Part shown: in pieces, positions 1 to 11,110 of the stretch
How the letters are laid out: every line of letters begins with the position of its first letter
Numbering within the stretch: the stretch's first letter is position 1
From: Jacaranda mimosifolia
Lineage: Eukaryota > Streptophyta > Magnoliopsida > Lamiales > Bignoniaceae
Length of the DNA: 64,000 nucleotides
Assembly: GCA_018894105.1 (NCBI GenBank)
Contig: CM032129.1
Coordinates: 16,618,968-16,682,967 of the forward strand
Reading direction: 5' to 3'
Notes under the pieces: generated by a model
The model's input: the letters and a program-made list of their open reading frames with translations, nothing else
Told to the model about the DNA's origin: nothing
Databases searched by the model: none
Made by a program: the position numbers and the translations under genes

Positions 1-1492
1 ATGGTGATATACTGAAGTCTAGAAGGCCTCTAATTTAACATATCTTAGTATTCTTGCTAAAAAAAATTTCCCCATGTATATCCGAGTAGGGTGATTCAAA
101 TGCCTATAGAAACCCAATAGATAGAGCTATAAATAATATATTGACCATTTTTCTTAGCTTTATCAGGATCAATCCATAAAAAGCATCAAAAATATCTGCT
201 ATCAAAAAATCGAAGTCTGTATTTTCTACTTTGACACATCTTAGCGTTTAGTCATAACTTTCTCCATATCTATCGAACGAAGGTGATTCAAATAGATATA
301 GAAAACTAATGTATATATATACAATTCATATGCTGAACATATTTCCCAATTAAATTGGAATCGAGTAGTAAAAGTTATCACAATATTCTATCCTAGGAAA
401 ATCGAACTCATGTATTTTCTATATTGCCACACCATATTATTTTAGTCATAACTTTTTCCCTATTTATCATATTGAAGTGATTCAAATAGATGTAAAAACA
501 TATGAGACATATATTCAATTCCTATGTTGACCATGTCACCAAATTAAATCTAAATCAAGTAGTAAAAGTCATCATAATATTCTGTTCTAGGAAAATCGAA
601 GCCCTGTATTTTCTGTCATACCACACCTTTGTATTTTACTCATAACTTTCTCCCTATTTATTAATTGAAGTGATTAAGATGGATATAAATATATAAGATA
701 TAGAGTTACAAAATATTATGTTGATCATATTACTTAATTCTATCGAGATCAAGTAGTAAAAGAGTCAACACTATTTATTTTTGGAAATTCAAAATCCTAT
801 ATTTCCAGACTTGATATATCTTAGTATATTGATCAAAACCTTGCCCGTATATATTGGATTGAGGTGATTTATGTGAATTGGAAACCTAAGAAACATACCT
901 AAAATTTTCTTGTTGATCATTTTGCTTAACTCTGTTGGTAAAAAGTAGTAGAGCTGTCACCAATATTAATTTTTGTAAAAATCAAAGTTCTGCATCTTTT
1001 GACTGGAGACATATTAATATTTTGGTGATAACTTACTCTATATAGATTAGATTGAAATGATTCAAACATATATAAACACCTAACGAACAGACCACAATTC
1101 TTATGTTCAGCATATTTCCATATTAAATTAGTAAATAAGATAAAACATTCATTAGAAAATATGGTTGCATAAAATTAATATCCTAGGAGACCATTCTTTC
1201 ATTTAGCATTCCATTCTCAAAATCAAATAGTTGTCCTTAATACCAAAATATATCCCAAAACTTACAATTCTCAACTTAAGATATTGTTCTCTAAGGTCAC
1301 CAAAAATTTCAAACATACATCTTAGTCAAAAATCGTAACCTAAGCTCTTGAAAACTAACCTTGTTGTCGAGGTGAAACATCTAAATCATGAACCGACTTA
1401 TGCGGGCTTTGACTCACCATCTTATCAACATATGCCTAGATCAATAAAACAAAATATCAAAGTATGCTAAGTAGGATACTTGGGGTGTGACA
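1..1492 (+). repeat. Degenerate ~190-bp tandem repeat ending in an LTR-like 3' end
   Basis: Six degenerate copies of an AT-rich unit are recognisable by a shared core (cataactttctcc, then about 10-15 bases, then ttgaagtgattcaa) starting near 50, 250, 433, 640, 831 and 1023, so the period is about 185-205 bp. No coding potential is visible. The stretch ends in GGGGTGTGACA (about 1482-1492), followed three bases later by a tRNA-iMet-like primer binding site, which is what the 3' end of a plus-strand LTR looks like. I infer that all or part of this stretch is the interior of an old LTR whose start lies outside the window; the repeat could alternatively be an independent satellite-like array. Confidence 0.55.
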
Positions 1493-1495
1493 GAA

Positions 1496-1508
1496 TGGTA
1501 TCGGAGCC
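1496..1508 (+). promoter_or_regulatory. Primer binding site (iMet type), plus strand
   Basis: TGGTATCGGAGCC differs by one base from the usual plant LTR-retrotransposon primer site TGGTATCAGAGCC, complementary to the 3' end of initiator tRNA-Met. It lies 3 bases after an LTR-like end in CA. Only about 130 bp of leader-like sequence follow before another repeat begins, so the element is truncated. Confidence 0.6.
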
Positions 1509-1640
1509 TATGTTTTAAACTTAGGCTATGTTGGGATAAGATCCTCAGACTATGGAATATGGGACAAAACTCTTAGGGATTGATCTGAGTACTTAGGTTT
1601 GACTACTGAATTGAATAATCAAATTTCATTTGATATAATT

Positions 1641-1930
1641 CTATCACACCCCAAAATCTGAACCATACAATCTAGTCTCGAGGCATGAAAATCGATCCCA
1701 AATAAGCAATATAACCTATCCAAAATCACAATCTTAAATAAAGAAAACTCCAAAATTCATAATAATTCAAATAATTCTTGCAGCACAGAAACTCAAATGC
1801 CCAATATTCTTCCCTCAACTAGAAAATCATTAAAGGAGAAGAAATAATTTGCCAACTTAGCAATAAAACTAAAGCTACTACAGAGTCCTCATCTCAAAAG
1901 AAAACCTTCACTTTCGGTTCTCATCATATG
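1641..1930 (-). repeat. LTR-end repeat, copy 1 (minus orientation)
   Basis: About 290 bp, recurring with good similarity as a direct repeat at 2395-2695. Read on the minus strand it ends GGGGTGTGATA, close to the plus-strand LTR end at 1482-1492, so it is probably the 3' end of an LTR of the same or a related family in the opposite orientation. No coding potential seen. Confidence 0.5.
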
Positions 1931-2336
1931 AAGTTTATTTTCTTTAGGCAGAAGGTGACTAGTAAAAAAGGATAGGCCGTTTAGGTAAACTGCAAGACTA
2001 TACTTGCTTTATAACGTGTTGCATTATTATGTGACAAATGGGCTTTGCATAAGAAAAGCATGTACTAATTTTTGCATATTTCAAAGTCCCAATTCAATCT
2101 ATAAAACCAAATCTTATAATATCTCCTAAATAAACAATATCTCCTAAACAAAATTCTAATTCCACATAGCCTAAGTATCCTAAATAAACAGCATCTCCTA
2201 AAGTACTTTCGAGCTAAGTCTCATAATATGTCACGATTCCTATTGTGAAGTACCAAAAGTTTTCAATCGTATCAATTAGCATACCTAATAATAATCGTTC
2301 ACAACCTCAACGTGATAGAATGGGCGTGACAAGAAT
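1931..2336. other. Unassigned AT-rich spacer
   Basis: Between the two copies of the LTR-end repeat. It contains short internal repetitions of ctcctaaataaacaa-like sequence (2130-2200). The 89-residue open frame beginning at 2245 has no recognisable motif and runs across the repeat boundary, so I do not call it a gene. Confidence 0.4.
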
Positions 2337-2390
2337 CAAAATTGAAGGTTTTCTAGATGAGGACTTTGCAGTAGCTGTAGTTTTATTGCC
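2337..2390. repeat. Inverted copy of a nearby segment
   Basis: About 50 bp that is the reverse complement of sequence at about 2628-2685 (shared core agctactgcaaagtc). It makes an inverted repeat with the downstream LTR-end repeat and probably marks a rearrangement junction. Confidence 0.5.
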
Positions 2391-2394
2391 CATT

Positions 2395-2695
2395 CTATCA
2401 CACCCCAAAATCAAATCATGTGGCCTGGTCTCGAGGTGTGAAACTCAATCCAAAATAAAAATATATCACCTATCCAAAATCATGGTCTTAAAAAAGAAAC
2501 TCCAACATTCATAATAATTCAACAAATCCAATTCTAGTTTTATAACGTAGAAACTCAAAGTTCCCAATATTCTGCCCTCAACTGAAAAGTCATTAAAAGG
2601 AGAAGAACTAATTTGCTAACAAGGTAATAAAGCTAAAGCTACTGCAAAGTCTTCATTTTGAAAAGAAAACCTTCAATTCCAATTCTCATCAAAAT
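2395..2695 (-). repeat. LTR-end repeat, copy 2 (minus orientation)
   Basis: Direct repeat of 1641-1930; it shares the start ctatcacaccccaaaatc and the tcgaggYrtgaaa segment. A 70-bp shard of the same repeat, in the other orientation, is found at 6533-6601 fused to a copia gag. Confidence 0.55.
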
Positions 2696-2959
2696 GCAAT
2701 TTTCCCTCAAGAACTTGTCATCATCTTAGAAAGTTTTCCTTTTCCTCCTTAAAGACTTATTCTCGATCTTCAAATCATCCACACTATCTTCAAATGCAAT
2801 ATTACATGCGACTATTCCTTTCCTATATCTCCACATACCAAATTCCTGCTCAAAATCCACATTCTAAAAATCATATCCCTACATAGCTAAGATATCCCTT
2901 AACTCAAGCGCTTATATTCTAAATGACTCTCAATTCAAGCTTAATCTCAAGTAAGTCCA

Positions 2960-3384
2960 TCAACTCAAACTCTTCTGAGCTTCCAAGAACAAAAGGAATA
3001 GAATCAGATGGGGTATACCAAACTTAGGGCGACACAAGTCATAATCATTCTACGAGAACGACAAGATCCTACAGGCATCCTACAGAACATAAACTCATCT
3101 TCCTAACATCAACTGATCAAATCCACCTTAAATCATCGAATTACATAAGAACTCCCAATACAAAATACCTAAAATCATACTAAAACTAACTTGAACAAGA
3201 AATCGGTCACAAATCTCAATGATACCCAAATGATATTCAACACCTAAGTTACCGATAACCTAGGCTTCAATATCCATTAACTCATTCATATCTTAAACAT
3301 TTCCATAGTCAAACTTAACTTTACTATCCTAGAGTTCCATATCCGAGGATCATATCATATCATTGCTCGGGCTTTCCAAACCCA
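2960..3384 (-). mobile_element. 5' leader of minus-strand Ty3/gypsy element
   Basis: Read on the minus strand this matches the leader that follows the PBS of the gypsy element at 45257-45550, including gtgacYgayyttttgttYa, tttgatcagttgaYgtta and caggatgccY. It is untranslated spacer between PBS and gag. Sequence further left (2700-2960) no longer matches clearly, so gag itself is not recognisable and the element is truncated. Confidence 0.65.
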
Positions 3385-3398
3385 AGCTTTGATACTAC
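3385..3398 (-). promoter_or_regulatory. Primer binding site, minus strand (decayed)
   Basis: The reverse complement reads GGTAGTATCAAAGC, a decayed form of TGGTATCAGAGC. It lies 3 bases left of the LTR end at 3402, the spacing expected of an iMet primer site, and this sets the orientation of the 3402-6329 LTR. Confidence 0.65.
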
Positions 3399-3401
3399 CT
3401 C

Positions 3402-6329
3402 TGTAGCGCCCCACTCGGGATAGCACCTAAGCTGAGGCGCTACTCAGTTCAATCTTAATTCAAGCTAACAAGTAAACTATACAGTCAATAATTCCATCAG
3501 AATTTTTTTTCAAAACTTATCAAAGACATATAGCAGCGAATTTCAAACTCACTAACTCTTCAAAACGTTAAATAAGTCATAATTCAACTTCTTATATCTA
3601 ACAAAACATATACAGACATCACATCACTGACATCAATCCTAACATAACGCAATGTCACTAAATCCAATTACAGCCTTCAAGTGAACCCTAATAAACATCT
3701 GAGCACCCATTCTATTACAACAGGTATTTCTTCACTCTAAGTTGGAACCTTATTTTCTTCACTTATACCTGTCTGAGAAAATCAAGATAAACGGGGCGGT
3801 AAGTCCAAAGAACTTAGTGAGGGATAATTGTAACATATATAATAGGGATCTGTCGAGAAAGAAATCAACTCAACAAATCATCAATCAACAGTTAAGGGAA
3901 ATACAATAGGATACGTTCAAACAGTGAGGAACAATCTAATAGGAAAAATACAGTCGATCAGTCAGATTACAATCGGACAGAACAATCCCGAATAATATTT
4001 ACATTTTAGTCAGTCTTATTCAAGTGTGACAGCTTGGTACACGACAGTTGCCGACGGACGATAGATGCCTAGGAGTAGCCCTAGCACATCACAGACAAAC
4101 AGATAGCAGATGTCTTGGAATAGCCCTAGCACATCATAGACAAACAGACAGTAGATGTCCAGGAATAACCCTAACACATCACAGACAAACAGACAGTAGA
4201 TGTCCAGGAATAGCCCTAACACATTACAGACAAATAGATAGTAGATGTCCATGAATAGCCCTAGCACATCATTGATGCTCAGGAATAGCCCTGAATAGCC
4301 CTAACACATCATAGACAAACAGATAGTAGCTGTCCATGAATAGCCCTAGCACATCATTGATGCTCAGGAATAGCCCTGACACATCGCCCATACCTAGGAA
4401 TAGCCCTAGCATATGGCTAACAATCTGAATACCCAAGGAATAGCCCCTAGCGTACACAGACTTACAAAATGAATACCTAGGGAATAGCCCCTAGCGTATC
4501 AGACTTACAGAACATATACCCAGGGAATAGCCCCTACCGTATCAGACTTACAAATACTCAGAGAATAGCCCCTGACATATCAAACGTACAGATAGTTCAA
4601 AACAATATAGATAACAGAACAGACAGTAAATTAGAATAGTCGAATAACATGACAGTCAAATATCAAACAGAATAGATAATAGAACGAATAGATAACATAT
4701 ATTTGAAAAATGTTCTGTGCGCCAGAACCAACAAGAATCAGAATCATAATAGAAATAACCCTCACAGGGGTGTCCAAATCAGATAACAGAATATCAAAGA
4801 TCTTAACAGATCACGGATTTCAATAATAGGACAGTTAGTTCAGAAACAGTAACCCTCACAGGGGTTTATCACAAATACCGATAAGTGAAATGAAGTCTTA
4901 GATTGGCAGACCCTCATCTCCGTAATCTCAGAAGTGCTATCACAGTCAGCAACCTATTGGTCCACGGGACCCACTTTGTCGTTACCTAACCAAAAAGTAA
5001 TATTTAATCAAAATCCATACTTAATCCTCTTGATCACAATTATACCATTAACAATCCAGAATCACTAATTTATCAATTAATATGGCATCTCATTCTTATT
5101 TCAAGATCATGGAAATAATCCTAAATCACACAATATGATTAATCCTTACATAATCAATTCCTAATCAAATGCTATTTAATCTTATAATATAATACTTAAT
5201 ACTATTTTAAATCCATGTTTTGGCATTTCATAAGTTCGGGTCCACTTATTCCGTACTCCTTGCATAAGGATCAACATAGGTATATATAAACATATATTCT
5301 CTTCTGAAATTCCTATTCTTGGCGAGGTACAATGCTAAATTAGGAAAGGTAAAACACATGCAACATATATATATTAAGGTGCAACTAAATCCAAATGCCA
5401 AAGCTTGGCACCGGAGTATCAAAACCATAAACCGATTACATGGTTGAGACCATCATGTCGAGGAGGTGAAACTGATCTGACGTCGCCGGAGCACTGCCGT
5501 CTGTTGTCGCCAAAAAATTATGAAATCACCACCATTCTTCCCCGTTCAACAAGAGCTTTCCAATGCCACCCTCGATTTAAGGTTTTGAGGTCTGTAGCCA
5601 CAAGAAACGAGCTCAACAGCCTAAAATTTTCCTTCATCCGTCGTGCTTCGATCTCCGTCCACCGTCACCGCCGTCGCGTAAAACTCACATGCAACACTTC
5701 CATGATGATCTCCTTGCTGAGAGCTACCCAGACCACCTCCTAGAAGTCGGATTCGTTGCCGAAAAAGTGCAAACCTACTTGCCCGCCGTGAACGGTATCT
5801 CAGTCATCTCATTCACGGTGGCTCATCGGGTTGTGTGTATATGTAATGGTGGAGATAGGGTGCTGGGGTGAGGAGAGTTGGTTGGTGAGGTTGGGTATGG
5901 GAGAAAGCTACCGGAATTACGGTCGCCGAAGGAGAGAGGATGGTGGTCGCGGTTGGAGAAGAAAAGAAAGAAAGAAAAAGAAAGAAGAAAGGAAAAGTGG
6001 AGAAAATTATCCTGCTGTCAGTTTCATAAAAATCAAATTTTCCTATTTTGCAATTTAGTCCCTGAAAATAAACACTCCTTAACTGAGCCCAAGAAATTCT
6101 GAAAAAATATGCCTAAGCCCCTGTTCACTATTTTTCTTCCATGCACACCCCTTAAGTCAAGAAAATGTTCAATCAAGTCCTTAAAAATTTGTAAATTTAA
6201 TGCCCAAACTTCCAAAATCTCGCAATTGGGTCCTTTTATATTTCTTTTTCAGGCCTAAAAATCCAACCAATAATTCTCGTAATTTCTAAATTCTTATTTT
6301 GGAAAATACTGAATTTCAGGGGTGTTACA
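3402..6329 (-). mobile_element. Long terminal repeat of Ty3/gypsy element (5' LTR, minus strand)
   Basis: A 2.9-kb LTR. On the minus strand it begins TGTAACACCCCTGAAATTC at 6329 and ends CTCAGCTTAGGTGCTATCC...GGGGCGCTACA at 3402, with the PBS next to it. Start and end match the LTRs of the gypsy element at 41994-51216 (TGTAACACCTCTAAAATT..., and CTCAGCTTAGGTGTTATCC...), so it is a diverged member of the same family. It holds a 45-bp minisatellite (4050-4590), AACCC/GGGTT palindromes near 4757 and 4851, and a G+C-richer patch about 5440-5960 near the LTR 5' third. Open frames inside it (5405-5743, 5831-6102 and others) have no family signature. No partner LTR is present on the left, so the element is truncated. 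Confidence 0.85.
4050..4590. repeat. 45-bp minisatellite inside gypsy LTR
   Basis: Five clear 45-bp units (phase marker ctaRcacatc at 4081, 4126, 4171, 4216 and 4261), followed by shorter variant units with the core gaatagcccctagc to about 4590. Because 45 is a multiple of three, each strand shows a repetitive open frame (4016-4267 minus, 4048-4254 plus); these are by-products of the repeat and not genes. Confidence 0.85.
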
Positions 6330-6532
6330 AAGTGTGTGCAATGTGAGTTCATGAATTTAAAATTATTTGTACAATGAAAATAATCAAGAAACCATAAGTG
6401 GAATTCATAAAACAACAAAGTAGTAACAATCTATGAGTTAACAAACAGTTTCCTAAAAGTGAAAATCGTTAAATAGTCGAGCAGTATCAAATCAAGAATT
6501 TAATAAACCATTTCCTAGACTAACAAGTTAAA
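6330..6532. other. Unassigned AT-rich spacer
   Basis: About 200 bp between the gypsy LTR and the copia debris. No coding, RNA or repeat signature seen. Confidence 0.4.
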
Positions 6533-6601
6533 TGCAATTTTGGATAGGTGATATATTTTTATTTGAGATTGAGTTTCACACCTCCAGACTAGGCCACATG
6601 C
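6533..6601 (-). repeat. Shard of the LTR-end repeat joined to copia gag
   Basis: About 70 bp that in reverse complement matches 2418-2482 almost base for base (catgtggcctRgtctSgagg). It abuts the broken end of a copia gag frame and supplies that frame with a spurious tail and stop. Confidence 0.65.
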
Positions 6602-7214
6602 AAGTATAACGGGCTTATCCTTTTTCATTGTCGCCTCGTTGGTCACCAGCATATTGACCAATTCATTAATCATTACTTCTTGCTTTGACATATTAAAGTT
6701 CATAACAGATTGGTTGAACGAGCTTGGCAACGATTGTAAGATCAAATCTATATAGAGGTTAGTGTCCATGATTACATCTAATTGTCCAAGCTTCTCAATG
6801 AGTCCAATCATCTTGAGCCTATGATCATGCATAGTTGAACCCTCAACCATTCTAAACCTAAAGAGCTCCCTAGATAAAGCGAACCTTTCATGTCTAGTTT
6901 GGATACCGTACAACTCTTGTAGATGGTGTAGATCTCGCTAACATGTTTCATATGCTCATGAGTCTTTTGGAGCTCATTGGTCATATAAGCCATCATGAGA
7001 TACCGTGTTTGTAATCATCATCCATAAACTTCGTAAATAATTCACAGGCCTCAACAGTGGTAGCATTGCCAATTGTGTCTGGTGGACTTTGATCAAGAAT
7101 GTAAGTACTCTTTTTGGAGTCAAGAATTATCTTGAAGTTTCTAAACCAATCGCAAAAGTTAGGCCAGGTGAGTTTATTGGTGTTCAAAATTGAATTGATT
7201 TGATTCTTAGCCAT
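6602..7214 (-). pseudogene. Ty1/copia Gag remnant (copy E0)
   Basis: Minus-strand Gag N-terminal two thirds, capsid-like UBN2/Retrotran_gag_2 type. The start is at 7214 (MAKNQINSILNTNKLTWPNF), the stereotyped start of this family. Further signatures are DSKKSTYILDQSPPDT, the NELQKTHEHMKHVSEIY segment, FALSRELFRFRMVEG, and LPSSFNQSVMNFNMSKQ followed by INELVNML. The reading frame shifts at least twice (near 6990 and 6910). The zinc knuckle and all of pol are missing because the frame runs into an unrelated repeat shard at 6601. Upstream is its leader (7215-9470), PBS and LTR1. Gag forms the virus-like particle in this family; this copy cannot make a full protein. Confidence 0.85.
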
Positions 7215-9470
7215 TTTGAGTTTGAAGATTTCACAAATCTATAAAAAAGCGATAAAAGTGAATATAATCATGTGATTGAATTTTTTATATTTGAAAACAT
7301 GTTTATGGTCTTTCAAGCAAGTTTTTCTCCCACTATTTTATCAAATCCTTAACGCCCTAGAAGACTTCGGAAAATCATATTTCCTAGTAAGAATCAAGAC
7401 CCTAAGGACTTGTAAGTGGACCCTCATGACTGAGTGCCATCCAAAAAAAAATCGAAAGGTAAGCAACTTTTGCTAATTGTATGCAACACTTTATTTATTT
7501 TACCTCACTCTTCACATAGATCCCTGTGATCGGACGACCTCTACATTACTAGGTGCTAAGTCTAACCTACCAATCAATCTTTAATTCGAGATCGCTCCAC
7601 GACTTCCCCCGCAACTGAGTGCCTATGCATCGGAAGCCTCACATAGAAGATGCATCATATGCGAAGTGTACGGCATAACTTTCCACCTAAGTGAACCTCG
7701 TGACCAAGTGCAATCACACAAAGATTATAGCATCATCATGCCATATACTATTGGGAGAAGGCATGGATTAATTAAAACTCTTTTTAATTTGTATCGATTT
7801 TGACTTAATATTTTGGAAGCACTTAGGCATTCTAAGTGGAAGGATTTTCTTACTTGCCAAGATCTCACCAATTTTATCTTTTTATTTAGGTTTTCTATAT
7901 CCTAAACATGCATCTCATACACCAATAGGTTATAGAAAGCATAAATAAGTAAATGTGTGTAGTATGCTCCTAGGGTGGGATGACTATGAGCCTAAGTTGA
8001 TTTTAAGTGGGTTGATTAAATCTAGCTATTATATGAGTGTATCCTTATATATTCATAGGTTTTCATGCCTCTAATGGTCTTCGTTGCTCCTTATAACATT
8101 TGTATGAAAAAGAAATCCTCACTACTAGTGATTCTACTCACATAACATTTACAAGATAGAAATTAAGAGGCATGCAAGCCACAATTTAATACAACCCTTT
8201 TCAACAACTTGAAATAAATAAAATCAATATTAAAGGCTCATGATCATCCCCATTCATTTATCATCCATTCAATAATTAAATGAACAAGAAATAAATCTAG
8301 AGTTAACATTCAATTCTAGCAATTAAATGCTTATCTCATAAACAATAAATTCGCCAAGTAAGATCAAGCATAACAATTGTACTACATTATTGAAGATTGA
8401 CTTTAACAAGTTTTTAAAAATAATAAAAAAATGTCAAACATAATTTTGAGAACTTGCACAACACTTGGGCATCAATATAGAATGATTCAAAACACTTTTT
8501 GCCACAAAAAGAACAGAAAAAAATGAGTTGATCAGGCAAGATCAAAACTGCTACTGCCTGCCCGGCATTAGGTACACAGCCATGAAACCGGCGCTTGCTA
8601 GGCACCTGTTGCCTGACCAACGCCTTGCCTGGGTACGCAATGCACTACTTTCATGGTCACTTCTGAGTCATCTCAATTTTGACTCAATTTTATGCACCAA
8701 AATATCCTAAACTTCAAATCACACAATATTGATGAAATTCCAGATTCAAAACACCTTTACATATAGTTCAGGAAAAAAATGTATTTTATCATTATAAAAA
8801 TAATAATTTCTTTTCAATATCTCATGTTTTTTTCAATATCACATGTTCCCTAAAATTAGATTAACAATGAGAGCCTACAGTCAGAAAATCCTAAGGTGGC
8901 AGTCCAAATTAAAACTCAAAAATCCATCGTGCCACTACGCTTGGCTGCCACTACTATTTTCCTGCTCCTTGTTTGCTACAAATATGTGAATTCCTCTATT
9001 CTCAAAGCCCACCCTGAGAGATGCTTTGAGTCAATTCTTTTTCTTCATCTTGGGACAATATCGACTCTAAAGAGGCGGCCAAAAATGAAATTTCAAGTGC
9101 TCAATCATGCTTCCAAAAACAGGTTTAAGTAAGAATCACATTCTTCAAAAATCTCCAATAAACTCCAATCATATTCAATCTAAAAATGACCAAAATGCCT
9201 TAAGGCCAAATTTAACATGCTATGTCTACATATAGCGTCAACTAATGCCAAATCAAAATTCAACATTAGCTACTATGAATTAAAACATACAAATCATATG
9301 AATTAACACTTAAAACACATGTTAGCATGCTTTCAATTCATCAAGCAAAGGAGCCACATAAAACAATATCCAAGCACTCCAATATATAGGTTGGATCAAG
9401 TATTCGGTGATTTTGATCAATCCATCGCATGAATCAATCAATCAAAAATCCAAATCATAGCATGAATTAG
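7215..9470 (-). mobile_element. Copia leader between PBS and gag (copy E0)
   Basis: Untranslated leader of about 2.26 kb, homologous to those at 16243-18212, 18226-19947, 27672-29624 and 38128-39992. Near gag it carries a four-fold repeat at about 90-100 bp spacing (7420, 7516, 7606, 7691; core YCatgacYgagtgccatc). A GC-rich patch at 8540-8640 differs strongly between copies. Short open frames here (8414-8620, 8896-9132) lack recognisable motifs. Confidence 0.75.
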
Positions 9471-9482
9471 GCTCTGATACCA
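9471..9482 (-). promoter_or_regulatory. Primer binding site (iMet), minus strand
   Basis: GCTCTGATACCA on the plus strand is the exact complement of TGGTATCAGAGC. It is two bases from the LTR1 end at 9485 and orients copy E0. Confidence 0.9.
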
Positions 9483-10676
9483 CTTGAAGTCACATGTAGC
9501 GCAATAATCAAAGCATAAAAATGCCAAAATAACTAGGCTACATATGAAGCCAAGGATCCAAACATGCCGTATATTCAAATTTGGTATGAGGATTACCTAG
9601 ATTTTCACAAAATCAAAGGAAACTAGAAGGAAGACTTCAACTCTTTGAATCTGCCTCCCAGTGGCACAACGGTTTTCCAGCAACTTTTTCCCAGCCAAAT
9701 GAACTCAGAAATGAGTGAAACTTGGACCAAAAGATCACTAATTCCTTGATGACTCTCAAGTAAAAATTTCACCTCAAAATATTTTTGGAAAGACCTCCAA
9801 TGGATGCTCCAAAATTTCTGCCTAAACAGAGGATCTCTAAAAGGCTAGCAATCCAATTGTTTTGCCTCTAATGATAAGACCCACACACCAATGCACAATT
9901 CAATTCTTCTCAATGTTAGTTAGAGAACAAAGAAAAGAAATGCAAGGATGAAGGCTTGATTTGGAGGTAGGAGATGAAGAAATGTGAAGCTTCAACTCAT
10001 GAGGCAACACATGGGAAATTGGACGGAAAATGAGAGAATCCAACTCTTAGATCTAGATTGCTTGTAATTCATACCATGTGACTAAAAGCAAGTGAGGCAG
10101 TAGGATCGAATAATAAAACTTCAAAAGCTTAAATAAACTAGGGCTTATGAACAACCAAGGATCTAAACAAGCTTTAGGATTCAGATTTGGTTGAAGAGTT
10201 ACCTTAAGAGCTTAATCCAAAGGTAGATTGAAGAACTCCTTCAAACAGAATCTGCCAGACAATGGCACAGCTGGAAGCAAGCGATTTTTGACCAATTCAA
10301 AACTCTCCAAAAATGCTGAAAAAATTCCAGTAGATGCTCAACACCTTGACAATGCTGATGAAACAATTTTCAGCTTGAAACTCATTCTGGATCTCCTGGA
10401 ATAAAATTGACAAGAGACAAGTCTTGCTGGTGGATCTCCAAAGGCTTAGCAAACCACTTGTTTTGTCTCTATTGAAATGATCCACACACCAATCCAATTC
10501 CTACTACTCCTCACTTTTATCTGGAGAAAGAGAGGAGAGTTGAGAGGGAAGTGGCTGATTTTTGGGTAGGAAGAAGAAGAGGAAGGTGATCTTCAACACA
10601 TAAATGAACACCTTTGAAAATGGAGGGAAAAGTGAGAATCTAATTCTTCACTTGCAAGATATGATGTATGCCTCCC

Positions 10677-10706
10677 CCTCACTCTATATCTATATATAAA
10701 GTGAGG
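10677..10706 (-). promoter_or_regulatory. TATA-like box in LTR1 flanked by inverted heptamers
   Basis: The minus strand reads TTATATATAGATATAG, a plausible Pol II TATA region, between perfect 7-bp inverted repeats (CCTCACT 10677-10683, AGTGAGG 10700-10706). The same box is recognisable in LTR2 (about 21145-21180) and LTR3 (about 30250-30280). Transcription would run left, towards the PBS. Confidence 0.5.
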
Positions 10707-10963
10707 ATGGTGTGATTCAAAGGTGGCATCACACCTTCCTCAAGGAGGGGGGACCGCCAACCATGCATGCCATACGTGCTTAGTTGGCAAATTCAAATCT
10801 AATTTGAATTTGTGTGCATTTGAATTACATTTGAAATCTAATTTCAAATTAATTAAATCCCATGCTTAAAATGAGCCTATCATCTGAATTTTCCCTCCAA
10901 AGAATATTCTTCTCAATAATTAAATTAAACAATTTAATTTAATTTAATTTGATTAATTAATTC

Positions 10964-11110
10964 TTGACTTAACGCTTAAGTCAACTAGCTTAACCCTTTA
11001 AGCTTAATTTTCTTAACTTAACTCTTTAAGTTCACTTGACCAATTGATGGTCACATGGCATATAATAATTAACTCTTTAATTATTGGTCTAATTTAACTC
11101 CTCAAATTAG
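10964..11110 (-). repeat. Hairpin array in LTR1
   Basis: Consecutive inverted repeats with tiny loops: TTGACTTAA / TTAAGTCAA with loop CGC (10964-10984); AGCTTAA / TTAAGCT with loop CCCT (10987-11004); AACTTAA / TTAAGTT with loop CTCT (11015-11032); AATAATTAA / TTAATTATT with loop CTCT (11064-11085); and CTAATTTAA with a one-mismatch partner and loop CTCC (11089-11110). The equivalent arrays are at 21410-21590, 23040-23220, 30491-30701, 33140-33320, 40780-40930 and 41110-41260, with a reverse-oriented counterpart at 61540-61690. Confidence 0.85.

Noticed and set aside
4050..4590. Regular repeats suggestive of a CRISPR array
   Set aside because: Units are contiguous with no unique spacers, and the setting is a plant retrotransposon LTR; it is a minisatellite.
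5405..5743. 112-residue plus-strand open frame
   Set aside because: It lies inside the gypsy LTR (3402-6329), antisense to the element, in a locally G+C-richer patch; no recognisable domain.
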